From: Competibacteraceae bacterium UBA2792
Lineage (GTDB): Bacteria > Pseudomonadota > Gammaproteobacteria > Competibacterales > Competibacteraceae
Assembly: GCA_002352125.1 (NCBI GenBank)
Contig: DEHU01000302.1
Coordinates: 1 to 19,599, forward strand
DNA: 19,599 nucleotides
Direction of reading: 5' to 3'
Shown here: positions 18,683 through 19,599 of the stretch, piece after piece
Numbering within the stretch: position 1 is the stretch's first letter
Layout: each line of letters starts with the position of its first letter
Program-made: the position numbers and the translations under genes
Notes under the pieces: model-generated
The model's input: only the letters and a program-made list of their open reading frames with translations
Told to the model about the DNA's origin: nothing
Database searches by the model: none

Positions 18683-19599
18683 GCGCCGCCTGCGAAGCCG
18701 CATCCCGGCAGATGGAAGGTTCACAGATGGGATTTTTCGAGCGTTACCTGACGCTGTGGGTGGCGCTGTGCATCGTGGCCGGCATCGTGCTGGGCCACTT
18801 TCTACCAAGCGCGTTCCAGACCGTCGGCAAGCTGGAAATCGCCCAAGTCAATTTGCCGGTCGCGGTGCTGATCTGGCTGATGATCATCCCGATGCTGGTC
18901 AAGATCGATTTCGCCGCGCTGCGCGAGGTCGGCCAATACTGGCGCGGCATCGGCGTCACCCTGCTGATCAATTGGGGGATCAAGCCATTCTCGATGGCGC
19001 TGTTGGGCTGGCTGTTCGTCGGCGGGCTGTTCGCGCCGCTGCTGCCGCCCGATCAGATCGAATCCTACATCGCCGGGCTGATCCTGCTGGCCGCTGCACC
19101 CTGCACCGCGATGGTGTTCGTGTGGAGCAATCTCACCAAAGGCGAGCCGCACTTCACCCTGAGCCAGGTGGCGCTGAACGACGTGATCATGGTGTTCGCT
19201 TTCGGCCCCATCGTCGGCTTGCTATTGGGATTGACCTCCATCGTGGTGCCGTGGCAGACCTTGCTGCTGTCGGTGGTGCTCTACATCGTCATTCCGCTAC
19301 TCATCGCCCAAATCGTGCGCAGCGCGATGCTGAACCGGCAGGGCGCGACCGGGTTGGCGCGGTTGCTGGAAAAACTCGGCCCGTTGTCTTTGATCGCTCT
19401 GCTGACCACGCTGGTGCTGCTGTTTGGCTTTCAAGGCCAGCAGATCGTGAAACAGCCGCTGGTGATCCTGCTGCTGGCGCTACCGATCCTGTTCCAAGTG
19501 TTTTTCAACGCCGGGTTGGCCTACTGGCTCAACCGCAAAGTCGGCTCGCCGCACTGCGTGGCCGGCCCTTCGGCCTTGATCGGCGCCAGCAACTTCTTC
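18679..19599 (+). CDS. ACR3-family arsenite efflux permease (3' end missing)
   Basis: The first 307 residues of an inner-membrane As(OH)2O-/proton antiporter of about 350 residues; the frame is open to the window edge. FFERYLTLWVALCIVAGIVL starts helix 1; WLMIIPMLVKIDF, ILLAAAPCTAMVFVWSNLTK with the essential cysteine at C142, QVALNDVIM, and the final ALIGASNFF are ACR3 hallmarks. About eight of ten helices are present. The ATG at 18679 overlaps the arsR stop; an alternative ATG at 18727 has GGAAGG seven bases upstream and would begin right at the conserved GFFERYLT, so the first 16 residues are uncertain. It exports the arsenite sensed by ArsR. Often named arsB or acr3; no arsenate reductase gene is visible in the window. 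Confidence 0.94.
   Translation, partial: MSAACEAASRQMEGSQMGFFERYLTLWVALCIVAGIVLGHFLPSAFQTVGKLEIAQVNLPVAVLIWLMIIPMLVKIDFAALREVGQYWRGIGVTLLINWGIKPFSMALLGWLFVGGLFAPLLPPDQIESYIAGLILLAAAPCTAMVFVWSNLTKGEPHFTLSQVALNDVIMVFAFGPIVGLLLGLTSIVVPWQTLLLSVVLYIVIPLLIAQIVRSAMLNRQGATGLARLLEKLGPLSLIALLTTLVLLFGFQGQQIVKQPLVILLLALPILFQVFFNAGLAYWLNRKVGSPHCVAGPSALIGASNFF

Overview
The window reads as a chromosomal segment of a GC-rich gammaproteobacterium. The first block has the gene order accC (3' end), prmA, dusB, fis, which is a gammaproteobacterial arrangement, followed by a HAD-type phosphatase and a type I DAHP synthase (aroF/G/H type). I cannot place the genus. All genes except one lie on the plus strand, most with stop/start overlaps or very short gaps.

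From 4488 to 12724 lies a complete operon for an N-type (laterally spread) rotary ATPase in the family order atpD-C-Q-R-B-E-F-A-G. The family hallmarks are visible: beta and epsilon first, the small membrane proteins AtpQ and AtpR, an elongated b subunit with a delta-like tail, and no separate delta gene. The first start codon overlaps the aroG stop codon. Unusually, the operon is cut between atpR and atpB by a gene on the minus strand (6911-8236). This gene encodes a YihY/BrkB inner-membrane protein fused to an Rrf2-like winged-helix tail. The five downstream subunit genes should therefore need their own promoter, in the 252-base divergent gap that holds two perfect palindromes.

Thirteen bases after atpG starts a 1805-residue protein (12738-18155) that I consider the most interesting object here. 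It carries, in order, about 900 residues I do not recognise, a PEP-utiliser swivelling domain with its phospho-acceptor histidine (H981), a long helical linker, a complete low-molecular-weight protein-tyrosine-phosphatase domain (C1288, R1294, D1403), and a C-terminal PPDK/PEP-synthase type ATP-grasp domain. The PEP/pyruvate-binding barrel is absent. This is a dikinase-like phosphotransferase with a phosphatase inside the same chain. The His-then-ATP-grasp order is that of plant glucan water dikinases, not of PEP synthase. Its base composition is visibly poorer in GC than the neighbours, suggesting later acquisition.

The window ends with an arsenite module: a possible leaderless arsR with an operator-like inverted repeat over its -10 box, translationally coupled to an ACR3-type arsenite efflux gene that runs off the end. 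Between the giant gene and arsR is a short stretch that looks like the 3' end of a lost minus-strand gene. No rRNA, tRNA, CRISPR array or intact insertion sequence was seen, and no gene-free stretch exceeds 300 bases.
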